From positions 62,001-126,000 of the forward strand of contig NZ_JAFBFH010000012.1 of assembly GCF_016909185.1 (NCBI RefSeq): a stretch of 64,000 nucleotides of DNA. Reading direction: 5' to 3'. Below, in pieces: positions 54,651 through 64,000 of the stretch. A model generated the notes under the pieces. That model did no database searches, was not told the DNA's origin, and saw nothing but the letters and a program-made list of their open reading frames with translations. This stretch comes from Siminovitchia thermophila (lineage in GTDB: Bacteria > Bacillota > Bacilli > Bacillales > Bacillaceae_C). Within the stretch, counting starts at the first letter, position 1; each line of letters opens with the position of its first letter. Position numbers and translations under genes: made by a program.

Positions 54651-55457
54651 TTAAACGATTTTTATCGTTTCCGGCTGACGGCTGGTAAATGTATAAATAT
54701 ATTTGAATCCTGCTTCCTTCGCCATATCCAAAGCTGTATCTAAATGATAGCCAACTGTGGCAGCGGCATGCGAATCTGAACCGATCGTTAACACTTCTCC
54801 TCCCAACTCCTTATATAATTTTAACACTTTCATAGAAGGCAGGGGCTCATTTAACGTCTTTTTGGCAAATCCAGAAGTATTAATCTCTATACCGATATTT
54901 CTCTCAATCGCTTTTTTAAAAATCTCTATTAAACCTTCCTTACATACGTGAAAATCATATGTCCCCAAATAATCCACGTCCACCGCATAACGTTTCATCA
55001 AATCCAGATGGGCCACTACATCAATATCGGCATTTGAAACTAATTGGTACACCTCTTCAAAATACCTTTGATAAAGTGCCTCAGGTTCTTTATGGACCAT
55101 ATAAGATCGAATATCTTGATTATCAATATTGTGTACAGAGCCCAGTATGAAATCCAGCGGAAGCCCCTGTAATTGCTCATAATATGTTTCTTGCAATAAA
55201 TGCGGCTCACATAATTCAAGTCCAACTTTTATCTTCAGGCGCTGTCCAAATAGATGTCGACATTGTTCAATTTGTGAAAAATAACGTTTAAAATCCATAT
55301 GGCCATAGGTTATCGCCTTAGGATTCACCGAGAAATGCTCTGTAAAACAAATTTCGTTAATACCTTTCTTGATCGCTTCTTCGCATACCGATTTCATAGA
55401 TGCTTGAGAGTCAAATGAATTGTCTGTGTGATGATGATAGTCAGTTATATACATCAT
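54651..55457 (-). CDS. PHP-domain phosphatase (HisJ/histidinol-phosphatase family)
   Basis: 268 residues. Metal motifs YHHHTDNSFDS, CFTEHFS, KVGLELCEP, ILGSVHN, VVAHLDLMKR and GSDSHAAATVG are complete. HisJ-type enzymes remove phosphate from small alcohol phosphates. No histidine genes are nearby; within this operon it probably dephosphorylates the product of the phosphodiesterases. Confidence 0.9.
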   Translation of the reverse strand: MMYITDYHHHTDNSFDSQASMKSVCEEAIKKGINEICFTEHFSVNPKAITYGHMDFKRYFSQIEQCRHLFGQRLKIKVGLELCEPHLLQETYYEQLQGLPLDFILGSVHNIDNQDIRSYMVHKEPEALYQRYFEEVYQLVSNADIDVVAHLDLMKRYAVDVDYLGTYDFHVCKEGLIEIFKKAIERNIGIEINTSGFAKKTLNEPLPSMKVLKLYKELGGEVLTIGSDSHAAATVGYHLDTALDMAKEAGFKYIYTFTSRQPETIKIV

Positions 55458-55487
55458 ATATTTCCCTTCAAAAAAATGAATGATTGA

Positions 55488-56318
55488 TTATCGTCCATAA
55501 TGCTTGATTGTATGCCTTTCATGCTCTTCATGTGTTAAAGCCCAAACAACATCCTCTTGCGGATTTACATAGATCGGATGTGAAAAAATTTCCCGGTCAC
55601 GAAGTGAATAGTAATTATAAGAAACCCGGTTTGTATAATTTACCATTTCTTTTGAGTTATGCACACCGAACGCTAGACTCTCAATGGAAAATTGAGGGAT
55701 GCTTCCGATATAATTGATGCCGGGTAAATGGAGATGTCCACTATGAATGCTGATAACGTCGCTGTTTTTAAGAATATCAAATAAGCGATCAGACACTTCT
55801 GTTGTTTTCTCGCCATTCCATATTAATGGGTGATGCATAAATAATAATGAGCCGGCTTCTGATTTTTCTTTTAAAATCGCTTCCAGCCAGTCTAACTGCG
55901 CCTCTGCTACATATCCCCCATGCATATGATCAACGGACGTATCTAAAAAAATGAGGCGATAGCCGTTCATCTCTTCCACATAATCCAGTGAAGTTGATTT
56001 ATTTTCGATATGATAAAAACCTTCATAGTAATTTTCTTTATCATCATGATTTCCTAAACAATAAAAGACAGGGAAGTCAGACGGAATTTGATCTTCCACA
56101 ATTGACTTTAACCCCCTATAGTCTTCCGCACTTCCATCATGTACAAGGTCACCTGTGATGGTAATAAAGTCAATGTCTCCAAAATTAATATGTTGAAGTA
56201 CTTCGATCAGATTTTCTGCCGGGTCTTTCACTCCTTTAAAAACTTCTTCCAGCGGATCATTGATATAATGATTTCTAAAATGAGTATCGGACAATTGAAT
56301 AAATGATAAGTGATTCAT
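55488..56318 (-). CDS. Calcineurin-like phosphodiesterase (GpdQ/CpdA-like)
   Basis: 276 residues from MNHLSFIQLSDTHF. Motifs QLSDTHF, TITGDLVHDG, CLGNHDDK, FMHHPL and HSGHLHLPG form the binuclear metal site. The layout matches class III cyclic nucleotide and glycerophosphodiester phosphodiesterases. Start chosen after AAAAGGGGATG. It follows the ATPase gene by about 30 nt. Confidence 0.9.
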   Translation of the reverse strand: MNHLSFIQLSDTHFRNHYINDPLEEVFKGVKDPAENLIEVLQHINFGDIDFITITGDLVHDGSAEDYRGLKSIVEDQIPSDFPVFYCLGNHDDKENYYEGFYHIENKSTSLDYVEEMNGYRLIFLDTSVDHMHGGYVAEAQLDWLEAILKEKSEAGSLLFMHHPLIWNGEKTTEVSDRLFDILKNSDVISIHSGHLHLPGINYIGSIPQFSIESLAFGVHNSKEMVNYTNRVSYNYYSLRDREIFSHPIYVNPQEDVVWALTHEEHERHTIKHYGR

Positions 56319-56348
56319 GTGCATCCCCTTTTTTCTCATTAGATGTTT

Positions 56349-57497
56349 TTATTGTAAAACTTCAAGCAAATGTTCGTCTGTTCCACTCGCAACTTTCTTT
56401 TTCCGAATGATATTTTCGGGATAACCCAAATTGTTCTCTGTTGCTTTATCGAACAAATGAATTTCATCCATCGTTATATTTACGAATACTTCTTCACCAG
56501 CTTTGAAAATATTAAAAGCCTCTATCGCGATTATATTTTCTCCTTCCACATCTAAATGAATCGCAAAATTGCTTCCCTGGTTTTCTGAGTGTTTCACTTT
56601 TGCGCGTATACTTCCTGCTTGCGGTGATTTCGTTAAATGAATATGTTCAGGACGGATACCTAACACGATTTGATGATAGGTACTTTTTTCCACATAATTC
56701 TTCCAATCATCACTGAGTTGTAAAGATTGCTTTCCAATAGTTAAGAGACCGTTCGTATAATGGACATTTTCCAAAATATTTGTCGGGGGATTGCCGATAA
56801 ATGTAGCAGTAAAAATATTGGCGGGCCGATGGTACACATTTTCCGGGGTATCGAGCATTTGCAATTCCCCTTTATTTAATAAGGCAATCCGCGTACCGAA
56901 CGTCATCGCTTCAATCTGATCATGTGTCACATACACCATTGTTTGTTTATATTCATGATGAATATCCATCAGTGCTTCACGGGCGGAAATTCGCAATTGG
57001 GCATCTAAATTAGAAAGTGGTTCATCCAGTAAAAAATAATCACTGTTCTTTACCGTGGATCTTGCTAAAGCAACCCTTTGTCTTTGGCCCCCGGAAAGCT
57101 CACTCGGTTTTCTGTCATAGTACTGTTTTAATTGCAGAAATTCAGCAGTGGCATCCAGCCTTTTTTCAATTTCATGTTTCGGTACCTTCTTCACTTTCAG
57201 CGCATACGTAATATTTTCTTTAACCGTCATATGCGGATATAAGGCATAATTTTGGAAAACCATTCCAACGTTGCGTTTTCCAGGCGGAATGTCATTTACC
57301 CGCTCATTTCTCATATAAAGGTCCCCATCAGTCACCTCTTCCAGACCGGCAATCATTCTTAATATCGTTGATTTTCCACAGCCCGAAGGCCCTAACAACA
57401 CTAAACGTTCACCTGAATGAATTTCCAAGTTTAAATTGTTAATAATCACATGATTTCCATAGGATTTTTTTACATTTACAAATTTAATATTTGCCAT
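56349..57497 (-). CDS. ABC transporter ATPase (UgpC/MalK/MsmX family)
   Basis: 382 residues. Walker A GPSGCGKST, signature LSGGQRQRVALAR, Walker B YFLLDEPLSNLD and H-loop VTHDQIEAM, then a TOBE regulatory domain with GIRPEHIHL. Such ATPases drive uptake of sugars or glycerol-3-phosphate. Located downstream of its two permeases. Confidence 0.93.
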   Translation of the reverse strand: MANIKFVNVKKSYGNHVIINNLNLEIHSGERLVLLGPSGCGKSTILRMIAGLEEVTDGDLYMRNERVNDIPPGKRNVGMVFQNYALYPHMTVKENITYALKVKKVPKHEIEKRLDATAEFLQLKQYYDRKPSELSGGQRQRVALARSTVKNSDYFLLDEPLSNLDAQLRISAREALMDIHHEYKQTMVYVTHDQIEAMTFGTRIALLNKGELQMLDTPENVYHRPANIFTATFIGNPPTNILENVHYTNGLLTIGKQSLQLSDDWKNYVEKSTYHQIVLGIRPEHIHLTKSPQAGSIRAKVKHSENQGSNFAIHLDVEGENIIAIEAFNIFKAGEEVFVNITMDEIHLFDKATENNLGYPENIIRKKKVASGTDEHLLEVLQ

Positions 57498-57509
57498 TAC
57501 CGATTCCTC

Positions 57510-58337
57510 CTATTTAATTCCAGATGCTGTAAATGTTCCAATTATATATTTTTGGAAAATCAGATAAAGCAATAGTGGAATGGACATTGTAATCACCGAC
57601 ACCGCCATGGCTACCGCAAAATTCGTACCGCCTTCGGAACTGATAAACATCTGGAGTGCCAAGGGCAGCGTATAACTTTCTTTTGATTTTAAAATCAATG
57701 AAGGCCACACAAATTCGTTCCAAGAATTCACGAAAAACCAGATGCCAACAGAAGTAATTTGTGGGCTTATCAGTGGTAACACAATATCTTTCATAATTCT
57801 AAAATGGCCGATCTCATCCAACTTCGCCGATTCTATTAACGAATAGGGGATGGATCTCATCACTTGCGTTAACAAAAAAATTCCCACCGCATCCGCAACT
57901 TGGGGTAAAATAACACCTGCGATATGATCTGTTAACCCAACTTTAGACAACATGATATAATTCGGAACCATCGTTACAGTAAATGGAATAAAAATAGTTG
58001 CAATGAATAGAAAATACAAAGGTTTCTTTCCTGTAAAACGGAAGAAAACAAGCGCATAGGCTGCTAAAAAAGATGTTACTAATTTTAATATCGTTACCGT
58101 GGTCGCAATCGTAAAATTGTTCATAATGATTTTGAACATCGGTAATTGCTCAAATAATTGATTGTAGTTTTCAAAAGTTGGCGCAGTTGGAAATATCGCC
58201 AACACATTATCATAAACATCCTGTAAACTTCTAAACGATGTTCCCAATGCAAATACGATGGGCATAAGCCAGATCATCACAATGGCAATAAATACCCCAG
58301 TCCAAATAATAGAAGGCAATCTACTCTCAATTTTCAT
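57510..58337 (-). CDS. Sugar-type ABC transporter permease (UgpE/MalG-like)
   Basis: 275 residues, six helices. The EAA loop is ESAKLDEIGHFRIMKDIVLPLISP. The start overlaps the end of the partner permease by 11 bp, after AGAGGGG. Ends GTFTASGIKstop, a usual end for MalG-like proteins (YIIGTFTASGIK). Confidence 0.92.
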   Translation of the reverse strand: MKIESRLPSIIWTGVFIAIVMIWLMPIVFALGTSFRSLQDVYDNVLAIFPTAPTFENYNQLFEQLPMFKIIMNNFTIATTVTILKLVTSFLAAYALVFFRFTGKKPLYFLFIATIFIPFTVTMVPNYIMLSKVGLTDHIAGVILPQVADAVGIFLLTQVMRSIPYSLIESAKLDEIGHFRIMKDIVLPLISPQITSVGIWFFVNSWNEFVWPSLILKSKESYTLPLALQMFISSEGGTNFAVAMAVSVITMSIPLLLYLIFQKYIIGTFTASGIK

Positions 58338-59217
58338 AGTGGACCCCTCTTTCTACAAATCGAAACTCCAACACGAGAAGCAGGACAAACAATAATAATG
58401 TGAGCATTGAAAGTGCAGCAGAAGTCCCCGTGCTGTAAACATCAAATGCATGGTGATACGACTGATAAATCAAGTTTGAACTTGCCGAATCAGGGCCTCC
58501 CTGAGTGATGACTTTTACCGGAGTATACACATACTGTAAACCTGTTACGATCGTCATAATCAGAATATAAACACCCGTGGCGCTGCTCATCGGCACGACA
58601 ATGTCCTTTAAAATTCTCCAACTTGGAATATTATCAAGCTTTGCCGCTTCGATGACTTCGCTAGAAATACCGGAAATAGAGGCATAAAGGGTGATAAAAT
58701 TATAACCAAATACTTTCCATGAAGTAATCAAACAAATAATGAAAATAACAAGACCTTCTGTTTGGCTCCAATTTGGAATGGATAACCCAACATATTTAGC
58801 GATTTGCGCTACCGGCCCGGAAATAGGGTTGAGCATCCATGTTGTTAAGATGGAACCGACCACTAAGGATATAAAGGAAGGCAGGAAAAACGCCGCTTTA
58901 AAAAAGTTTTTAAATTTGCGTACTAATAAATGAAGGACGAATGCAAAAATATACGGGACAACAAAGTTTAACATTAACAAAACAACGATATACCAAAAAG
59001 TATTCAGCAATACTTTATACGTGGTGGCATCTGTTAACACTTCAACATAATTGGCCAACCCGACAAACTCTTTAGTAGGTGCGATCATATTCCATTCAAA
59101 GAAGCTTAAATAAAAGGTGTATAACGTCGGCCAAAGCACAAATAAGCTAAAAATCAATAAAGCAGGTGATAATAGCAGGATTGTTTTCCATTGTATCTTC
59201 TGAAGATGACTGTACAT
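58327..59217 (-). CDS. Sugar-type ABC transporter permease (UgpA/MalF-like)
   Basis: 296 residues, six helices, EAA loop EAAKLDNIPSWRILKDIVVPMSS. Start at MYSHLQKIQW after GGAGGT. QGGPDSASSNLIYQSYHHAF near the C-end is typical of UgpA/LacF proteins. Confidence 0.92.
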   Translation of the reverse strand: MYSHLQKIQWKTILLLSPALLIFSLFVLWPTLYTFYLSFFEWNMIAPTKEFVGLANYVEVLTDATTYKVLLNTFWYIVVLLMLNFVVPYIFAFVLHLLVRKFKNFFKAAFFLPSFISLVVGSILTTWMLNPISGPVAQIAKYVGLSIPNWSQTEGLVIFIICLITSWKVFGYNFITLYASISGISSEVIEAAKLDNIPSWRILKDIVVPMSSATGVYILIMTIVTGLQYVYTPVKVITQGGPDSASSNLIYQSYHHAFDVYSTGTSAALSMLTLLLFVLLLVLEFRFVERGVHYEN

Positions 59218-59302
59218 ATGAACCTCCAATTTCGTTCTTACAATGTAATAATAGGAAAATAGGATAAAATCATTACCCTATTTTCCTACAGTTCATACAC
59301 TA

Positions 59303-60595
59303 TTATTTTGTTAATTTATTAATCGCTTCTTGAGTTTCTTTTAAATCCTTTTCCACATCTCCCCCGCCCAAAATACGGTCTCTCATATCAATCAGCATTT
59401 GTTCTGCTTCAAGTCCTGAATTTCCCGGGAATGGGGCCCACGGAATAAGATTTTCTATTGTCGCATAAGCCGCCGCCATCATATTATCTTCTTCAATTAA
59501 AGCCACCAGTTCTTTATTTTCCGTTGCGTCTGTCGTTTCTGGAAGATAACCGGTACCTTGTGTCCAGGCGGCAACACTATCTGGTTCATATAAGAATTTC
59601 ATAAATTCCCATGCCCCTTTTTGTTCTTCTTCTTTTTCAGCCGTAATGGCCAATAAAGAACCTCCGGCTGGAACTTTTAATTCCTTTCCTTCAAATGTAG
59701 GAGATGGGACTGCCATCGCTTCAAAGTTTCCATTTTCAGTCACATTTTTTCTTTGGGCGACAGTCAAATGAGCCATACCTACATCACCGGAAACAAATGC
59801 CTGCTGGCCTTCGTCAATGCCAATATGCAAAGCACTGCCGCCTTTAATCAAATCTTGATAAAATTTGTATGTTTCGACTCCCTCTTCACTGGCAAAGGCC
59901 GCTTTTCCGTCGGCAATTGTTTTGCCGCCATTACTTTCCAGCATTTGTTGAACGTTCCAAGTATCTGTAGGCTCAGCTATATACAGCCCTTTTTTCCCAG
60001 TGACTTCCGTTATTTTTTCGGAAGCTTTTGCGACTTCTTCCCATGTATTTAATTCGCTTGTCTTGATGCCTGCTTCATTTAAAATATCCATATTTAAATA
60101 AAGAATTGGAACACTTAACGAATATGGCAATCCTACTTGGGAACCATCATTGTTAACAGCTAATTCCAAAACATTGTCTAAGAACTTTTCTTTTACATAG
60201 TCTTTATCATCCGGAAAATACTTTTCGATGATCGTTTGCGGCTCTGTATATTGAAAGTTGTTAGAAAAATACTCTCGATAAGACCAGCCAATTTGCACAA
60301 CTGCTGGTGAGTTGCCCGCAGCGACCGCGGATTGCAGGTTTTGCATTAAGCCTTGGTACATTCCCGGGTTATATACGCCCTTAACAACAATTTTATCTTG
60401 TGATTCATTAAACTGATTAATTAATTCAGTAACCGTTTTTCCTCCTTGTGTCTCTGCGTTTGGATACCAATACTCAATAGTAACTGGATCTCCCTTGCCA
60501 GACTTGCCTTCTTTAGATGAATTACACCCGGTCAAAAAAACGGCTGCCAAAACAACGAAACCTAATGCTAATGTAAAAAGCTTTGTTCTCATCAT
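59303..60595 (-). CDS. Extracellular solute-binding lipoprotein, family 1 (UgpB-like)
   Basis: 430 residues with lipobox LTGC at residues 21-24. VTIEYWYPNAETQGGKTVTELINQFNESQD and the Gly-rich NPGMYQGLMQNLQSAVAAGN resemble UgpB/sugar-binding proteins. The GNSGLEAEQ near the C-end is also typical of this family. Likely binds a phosphorylated glycerol-type or sugar ligand. First gene of the operon, after AAAGGGG; about 190 nt separate it from the DeoR gene. Confidence 0.9.
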   Translation of the reverse strand: MMRTKLFTLALGFVVLAAVFLTGCNSSKEGKSGKGDPVTIEYWYPNAETQGGKTVTELINQFNESQDKIVVKGVYNPGMYQGLMQNLQSAVAAGNSPAVVQIGWSYREYFSNNFQYTEPQTIIEKYFPDDKDYVKEKFLDNVLELAVNNDGSQVGLPYSLSVPILYLNMDILNEAGIKTSELNTWEEVAKASEKITEVTGKKGLYIAEPTDTWNVQQMLESNGGKTIADGKAAFASEEGVETYKFYQDLIKGGSALHIGIDEGQQAFVSGDVGMAHLTVAQRKNVTENGNFEAMAVPSPTFEGKELKVPAGGSLLAITAEKEEEQKGAWEFMKFLYEPDSVAAWTQGTGYLPETTDATENKELVALIEEDNMMAAAYATIENLIPWAPFPGNSGLEAEQMLIDMRDRILGGGDVEKDLKETQEAINKLTK

Positions 60596-60787
60596 GATGC
60601 CCCTTTATAATGATCTTTTCGAAAAAGTGGATACCTTATGCAGCATACTCGCAAGCGCATAATGAACTATTTGTTGCCACCTTTTCCAAGTGTTCCGTTA
60701 GTTAGTGTAAGTATTGAAATGTATGGCGACTTATGCCATTTTCATTTTTTAAAATCCATGCTACACCACCTTTAACAGACTGATATC

Positions 60788-61549
60788 TCAAACCGTATAA
60801 ACTGTGATGCCACTATCTCGAAATGGCTGAAGGTCAAACTCTGACGCTTCCTTCCCAGTAATCAGCGTGTGGATCGAACTATTTGGAGCTACCGTATGGA
60901 GCGAAAGTTTCCCGATTTTGCTATGATCAGCAACCACAATTATTTCCCTTGCCGCCTTGATCATCCCTTGCTTGGCAGGAACCACTCGTTCATCAGGATG
61001 CATCAAGCCATATTGCGGGTGCAAAGCAGGCGTTCCAATAAACGACTTTTCAACATGCAATGACCTCAGTACATGATCCGTGAACATGCCATTCAGAAAA
61101 AAACTGGACGAATATAGTTCTCCACCAGTCAAAATCACCTTCACTCGGTGGGCATCACGCAGTTCTGCCGCGATATTTATGTCATTCGTCACTATTGTAA
61201 TATCATTGCGGTGTAATAGATGTTTGACAATATGCAAAGTAGTCGTACCCGAATCGATTATAATGCTTTCCCCATCCTTCACCAGACTGGCTGCCATTTT
61301 TCCAATTCTCATTTTTTGATCCGAGTTCAGAGTGGTCCTTTCCGTAAAAGATGGCTCTTCTTGAGTCCACTGTTCCATAATGACTCCACCATGCGTTCTT
61401 TTTAGTGTGCCATTTCGTTCAATTTCAGCCAGATCCCGGCGGATTGTTGCTTCGTGGACACCAAACTGTTTTGCAAGCGCAGCGATCGTCGCCGTTCGAT
61501 TCTGCCGGACATATTCGATGATCCGCATCTTTCTCTCGATAGGTAACAA
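60788..61549 (-). CDS. DeoR-family transcriptional regulator
   Basis: About 253 residues from a TTG at 61549 that follows GAAGGGAG. N-terminal HTH (ATIAALAKQFGVHEATIRRDL) with RTHGGV hinge, then the sugar-phosphate sensing domain with DSGTTTLHIVKHL and a VVADHSKIG end motif. DeoR regulators of this kind respond to phosphorylated sugars or glycerol phosphate. Same strand and directly upstream of the ABC operon, so probably its regulator. Confidence 0.92.
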   Translation of the reverse strand: MLPIERKMRIIEYVRQNRTATIAALAKQFGVHEATIRRDLAEIERNGTLKRTHGGVIMEQWTQEEPSFTERTTLNSDQKMRIGKMAASLVKDGESIIIDSGTTTLHIVKHLLHRNDITIVTNDINIAAELRDAHRVKVILTGGELYSSSFFLNGMFTDHVLRSLHVEKSFIGTPALHPQYGLMHPDERVVPAKQGMIKAAREIIVVADHSKIGKLSLHTVAPNSSIHTLITGKEASEFDLQPFRDSGITVYTV

Positions 61550-62490
61550 AGACTTTCTCCCTTCGCACACATTTGCACAAAAATATTATTATTTGTGTTT
61601 TTTTGTTCATTTTGATTATAGTTCGGGATTATTAATACGCTATTTTTCTATGATGAAGAAAATGTAAAGAATGCGAAAAACATGTATAAAAATGTCGAAA
61701 ACAGAAGAAAAATGATCCGTTGCCCAATTCACGATTTTGAGTGATCAATTTTTTGCAAAACCATTTGACCAAAAAAAACGTTGGAAACAATATTCCAAAG
61801 CCTTTTGTCACATGGATGCGTTTAAGCTCAAAAACAAAATGTCAATCATGCAAAAGTGTTTAAACACAAAAAAGCCGATTAAATCTTTGCAAATTCAATC
61901 AGCATATAACAGTTAAAACAGATGGTTACCATGTGACGAAGACATCAACTTCAGTACGGTAACCGGCTTTTGCGGTAAAGGTTGGAAGTGAGTGCGAGAT
62001 ATCGTTTCTCCTTCTATGAATCAGCAGCAAACTCAAGTTTTATTAATGAAAGAAACGAGAATGTGTTTTTGTGAGCAAGTGAGGGGGAGAGCCATAGTGG
62101 CTGTCCTGGAGAACGAGTACATTTGATTAACATTAAAAAAGCTCATGTAGAAAACCGATTAAAGACCATCTGAATAAAATTCTAGTCATTGATCATTTAC
62201 AGAATACACGCAGCTCTTCTTTCAGTTAATTGATATTCGTTATGAATAATATGATATTTACGACAAACAAAAACTTCAATCTTTAGATAAAGAAAGCCAA
62301 GTTCGATTTTCAAACACTAGCAACAATTTGCGTGGATTCATATTGTTTACATGATCGCTAACCGAGAGACTCCGAGTAAACAAGCGTTAACATGTTGAGC
62401 AGTATATGAAGAATCCCCCTTTCATATAAATGAATGAATGTCACCATTTGCCCTTAAAAGTTCGAGGATAGAAAAAGGAGTACCTCTCCA
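61550..62490. other. ~940-nt gap
   Basis: AT-rich, with short frames only. Nothing clear; a weak inverted pair AAGCCGATTAAATC/...AATCAGC near 61868-61905 is all I note. Confidence 0.35.
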
Positions 62491-62495
62491 AATAT

Positions 62496-62712
62496 CGAAA
62501 AATGAGCAAGTAACAGGCCTGTTCAATGCCGGCTATGATATTGAGCCAATCTGTCAGCAACTGGCGGATCAAGAACATGCAGAGTGTCATCCCATATAAC
62601 CACGAGTAAGAGGAAATGATCGGCCTTAATGGAATTTCGCGACTACAACATGTCCTTGTGCGTTCTTATTTCTATCGTTACGACAGCTACAATACAAAAT
62701 ACAAGACACTGA
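62496..62712 (+). pseudogene. Transposase fragment (IS4/IS1182-like DDE type), frameshifted
   Basis: One frame reads EQVTGLFNAGYDIEPICQQL, and after a break another reads LVRSYFYRYDSYNTKYKTLKYT. These match, from memory, the segments GYDYEPI and HSYRYDSYDKKYKTLKYT of DDE transposases. Both ends are lost. It stops about 30 nt before CRISPR array B. Confidence 0.55.
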
Positions 62713-62744
62713 AATATACACACAACAAACAAAGAATATGCGAC

Positions 62745-63317
62745 GTGCCATTAACACGCACTCATATAGAGTGCGACGAGATGGACGACCAAACATTTCC
62801 TTTAAATCAAAGTGCCATTAACACGCACTCATATAGAGTGCGACGACCAAAATCAGTCATGCAGCCAAAAGATGTTGGAGGTGCCATTAACACGCACTCA
62901 TATAGAGTGCGACAAAAATGATTCGAGTCATTTGAAACAAGAGCGAGTGCCATTAACACGCACTCATATAGAGTGCGACAATTGGTAATCACTATCCCGG
63001 CAAGACATTTCTTTAGTGCCATTAACACGCACTCATATAGAGTGCGACGCGAATGCAGGCAAGGAAACGGGCGAGTTTGACGTGCCATTAACACGCACTC
63101 ATATAGAGTGCGACGACATCGATAATACTTTCGAATAGTTTCATAAAATGTGCCATTAACACGCACTCATATAGAGTGCGACCTTTCGTGATTTCGACAC
63201 TGTGCTCCGACTTAATGTGCCATTAACACGCACTCATATAGAGTGCGACGCAAAGCTGACGGTAGTTTAAGGTATGATAGAGTTGTGCCATTAACACGCA
63301 CTCATATAGAGTGCGAC
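62745..63317 (-). CRISPR. CRISPR array B: 9 repeats of 33 bp, 8 spacers
   Basis: The repeat reads GTGCCATTAACACGCACTCA then TATAGAGTGCGAC on the plus strand; spacers 33-36 bp. The reverse form begins GTCGCACTCTATATGAGTGC, as in type I-C repeats of Bacillaceae, but ends GTGTTAATGGCAC where the common I-C repeat has GTGGATTGAAAT. All nine copies are identical. Likely transcribed leftward by analogy. No cas genes in the window. Confidence 0.96.
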
Positions 63318-63584
63318 AGCGAAAATCTCCTAATAAAAGGAAAATCATTCCCTAAATCTAGTAGGATAACCTGTTTTTGGGGATATTTCGCCTATCTTCT
63401 TTTCAATTTTACCATATATTTTCGTATTATACTGGGTTTTTTTGGTGCGGGTCCCCCGGAGATTTTATGTTCGCTTGGGGTCCGCAGCAAAGTTTACGTT
63501 CAATTTTATACAAACTGACGTTTCTCTTTTTAATTAAAATGGTTCTATGTCAAATGTTGGAGTGGGGTGAGATAGAATCTCACT

Positions 63585-64000
63585 TTACCCAACATGACTT
63601 CCAATTTTTTTATACTTATGTAAAAGAAGTATTCTTGCTCTTCCCCTTAGGAAGTTCCTAAATCCAAAGGCGTTCCTCTTCATGACTTTCGTTAGGTTAT
63701 TAATTCTCTCCAAAAAACCATTTGAGTAAAAAGCTGTTTAGTACTTCTGTCTGCCAGTTTTTGAATGTACGGATAGCCTTCTCAAATTCAGGAATACCAT
63801 CTTGTTCTACCTTCCTGTAAAAATCCATTAATCCTTTGTCTCCCCATCGGCAATAATCAATTGATATTTTCCTTCCTTTGTATCTCCCTTGTACTCATCG
63901 ATGGCGATCACCCTGGGCAGTTCTTGAACCTCTGTCATTTCCTTTACGGCCAAACTGTCAAATCTGCGCATGACAGTTGATATGGAAACGCCAAACTGCT
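63585..64000 (-). pseudogene. ISL3-family transposase, broken, running off the right edge
   Basis: The minus strand reads QFGVSISTVMRRFDSLAVK, PRVIAIDEYKGDT and GKYQLIIADGETKD then a stop. After an internal deletion it resumes as GIPEFEKAIRTFKNWQTEVL and, in a third frame, YSNGFLERINNLTKVMKRNA-FGFRNF. The IDEYKGDT motif with the first DDE Asp and the NGFxExINNxxKxxKRxAFGFRxF end are ISL3 marks. It is not functional as seen. Confidence 0.85.

Noticed and set aside
61550-62744. cas genes near array B
   Set aside because: All frames in the gap were read; only a transposase fragment could be recognised.
62807-63166. Minus-strand open frame with repeated RRTLYECVLMA
   Set aside because: It is a translation of CRISPR array B repeats.

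Overview
The window comes from a Firmicute of the family Bacillaceae, probably a moderately thermophilic, endospore-forming Bacillus/Geobacillus-type chromosome. The grounds are strong AGGAGG-type ribosome binding sites, frequent GTG and TTG starts, sporulation genes (spoVR, yhbH, prkA) with sigma-E-like promoters, a sigma-B-type promoter on a KGG-repeat stress gene, a Bacillus-type yrk/cst sulfur operon, and short intergenic Rho-independent terminators. The species cannot be fixed from this sequence.

Layout. 1-5.4 kb: spoVR (cut by the left edge), a YhdB-like gene, bdbC plus a thioredoxin-like partner, a YhcU-like gene, an aldo/keto reductase and an NCS2 purine permease. 5.6-17 kb: an 11-kb block on the minus strand that reads as a phenylalanine route. 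It holds an aromatic amino acid-type ABC transporter (TrpXYZ-like), phenylalanine dehydrogenase, a dedicated four-gene 2-oxoacid dehydrogenase complex, and paaB/ethD/paaF/paaG of phenylacetyl-CoA degradation, without paaA/C/D/E. 17.5-25.5 kb: yhbH, prkA, a 31-residue membrane peptide, trmL, a spore-type amidase, a GsiB-like KGG-repeat protein, queG and a B3/B4-domain protein.

25.5-26.2 kb is non-coding but highly structured. It contains a probable ~130-nt small RNA with its own promoter, three-way-junction fold and terminator, and a nine-unit tandem array with a 20-bp period. 26.2-31.6 kb: the acetoin dehydrogenase genes acoABC with a clear sigma-54 promoter, an upstream inverted repeat and the activator acoR; acoL is missing. 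31.8-34.5 kb: a YuiF-type transporter and an MFS exporter with a palindromic operator. 34.9-38.9 kb: the persulfide-responsive yrkDEFHIJ-type operon (CstR repressor, DsrE, TusA-rhodanese, glutaredoxin, rhodanese-metallo-beta-lactamase, TusA, TauE) with three ATACCC-N4-GGGTAT operators.

39.5-47.4 kb: an orphan response regulator with a BTAD-type output, then a sortase-assembled pilus locus (two class C sortases, a backbone pilin with YPKN, E-box and LPTTG, and a VWA tip adhesin). The adhesin reading frame is broken twice, once at a run of seven G. 48-52.4 kb: YesK-like membrane proteins, a DUF2200 gene, a processive GT2 glycosyltransferase and much decayed intergenic sequence. 52.5-53.5 kb: a 15-repeat CRISPR array. 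53.7-61.5 kb: a minus-strand operon for a sugar-type ABC transporter, two calcineurin-like phosphoesterases and a PHP-family phosphatase, with a DeoR-type regulator; it looks like an organophosphate or glycerophosphodiester uptake and breakdown system. 62.5-64 kb: a second CRISPR array of a different repeat class, bracketed by fragments of two transposase genes. No cas gene lies in the window.
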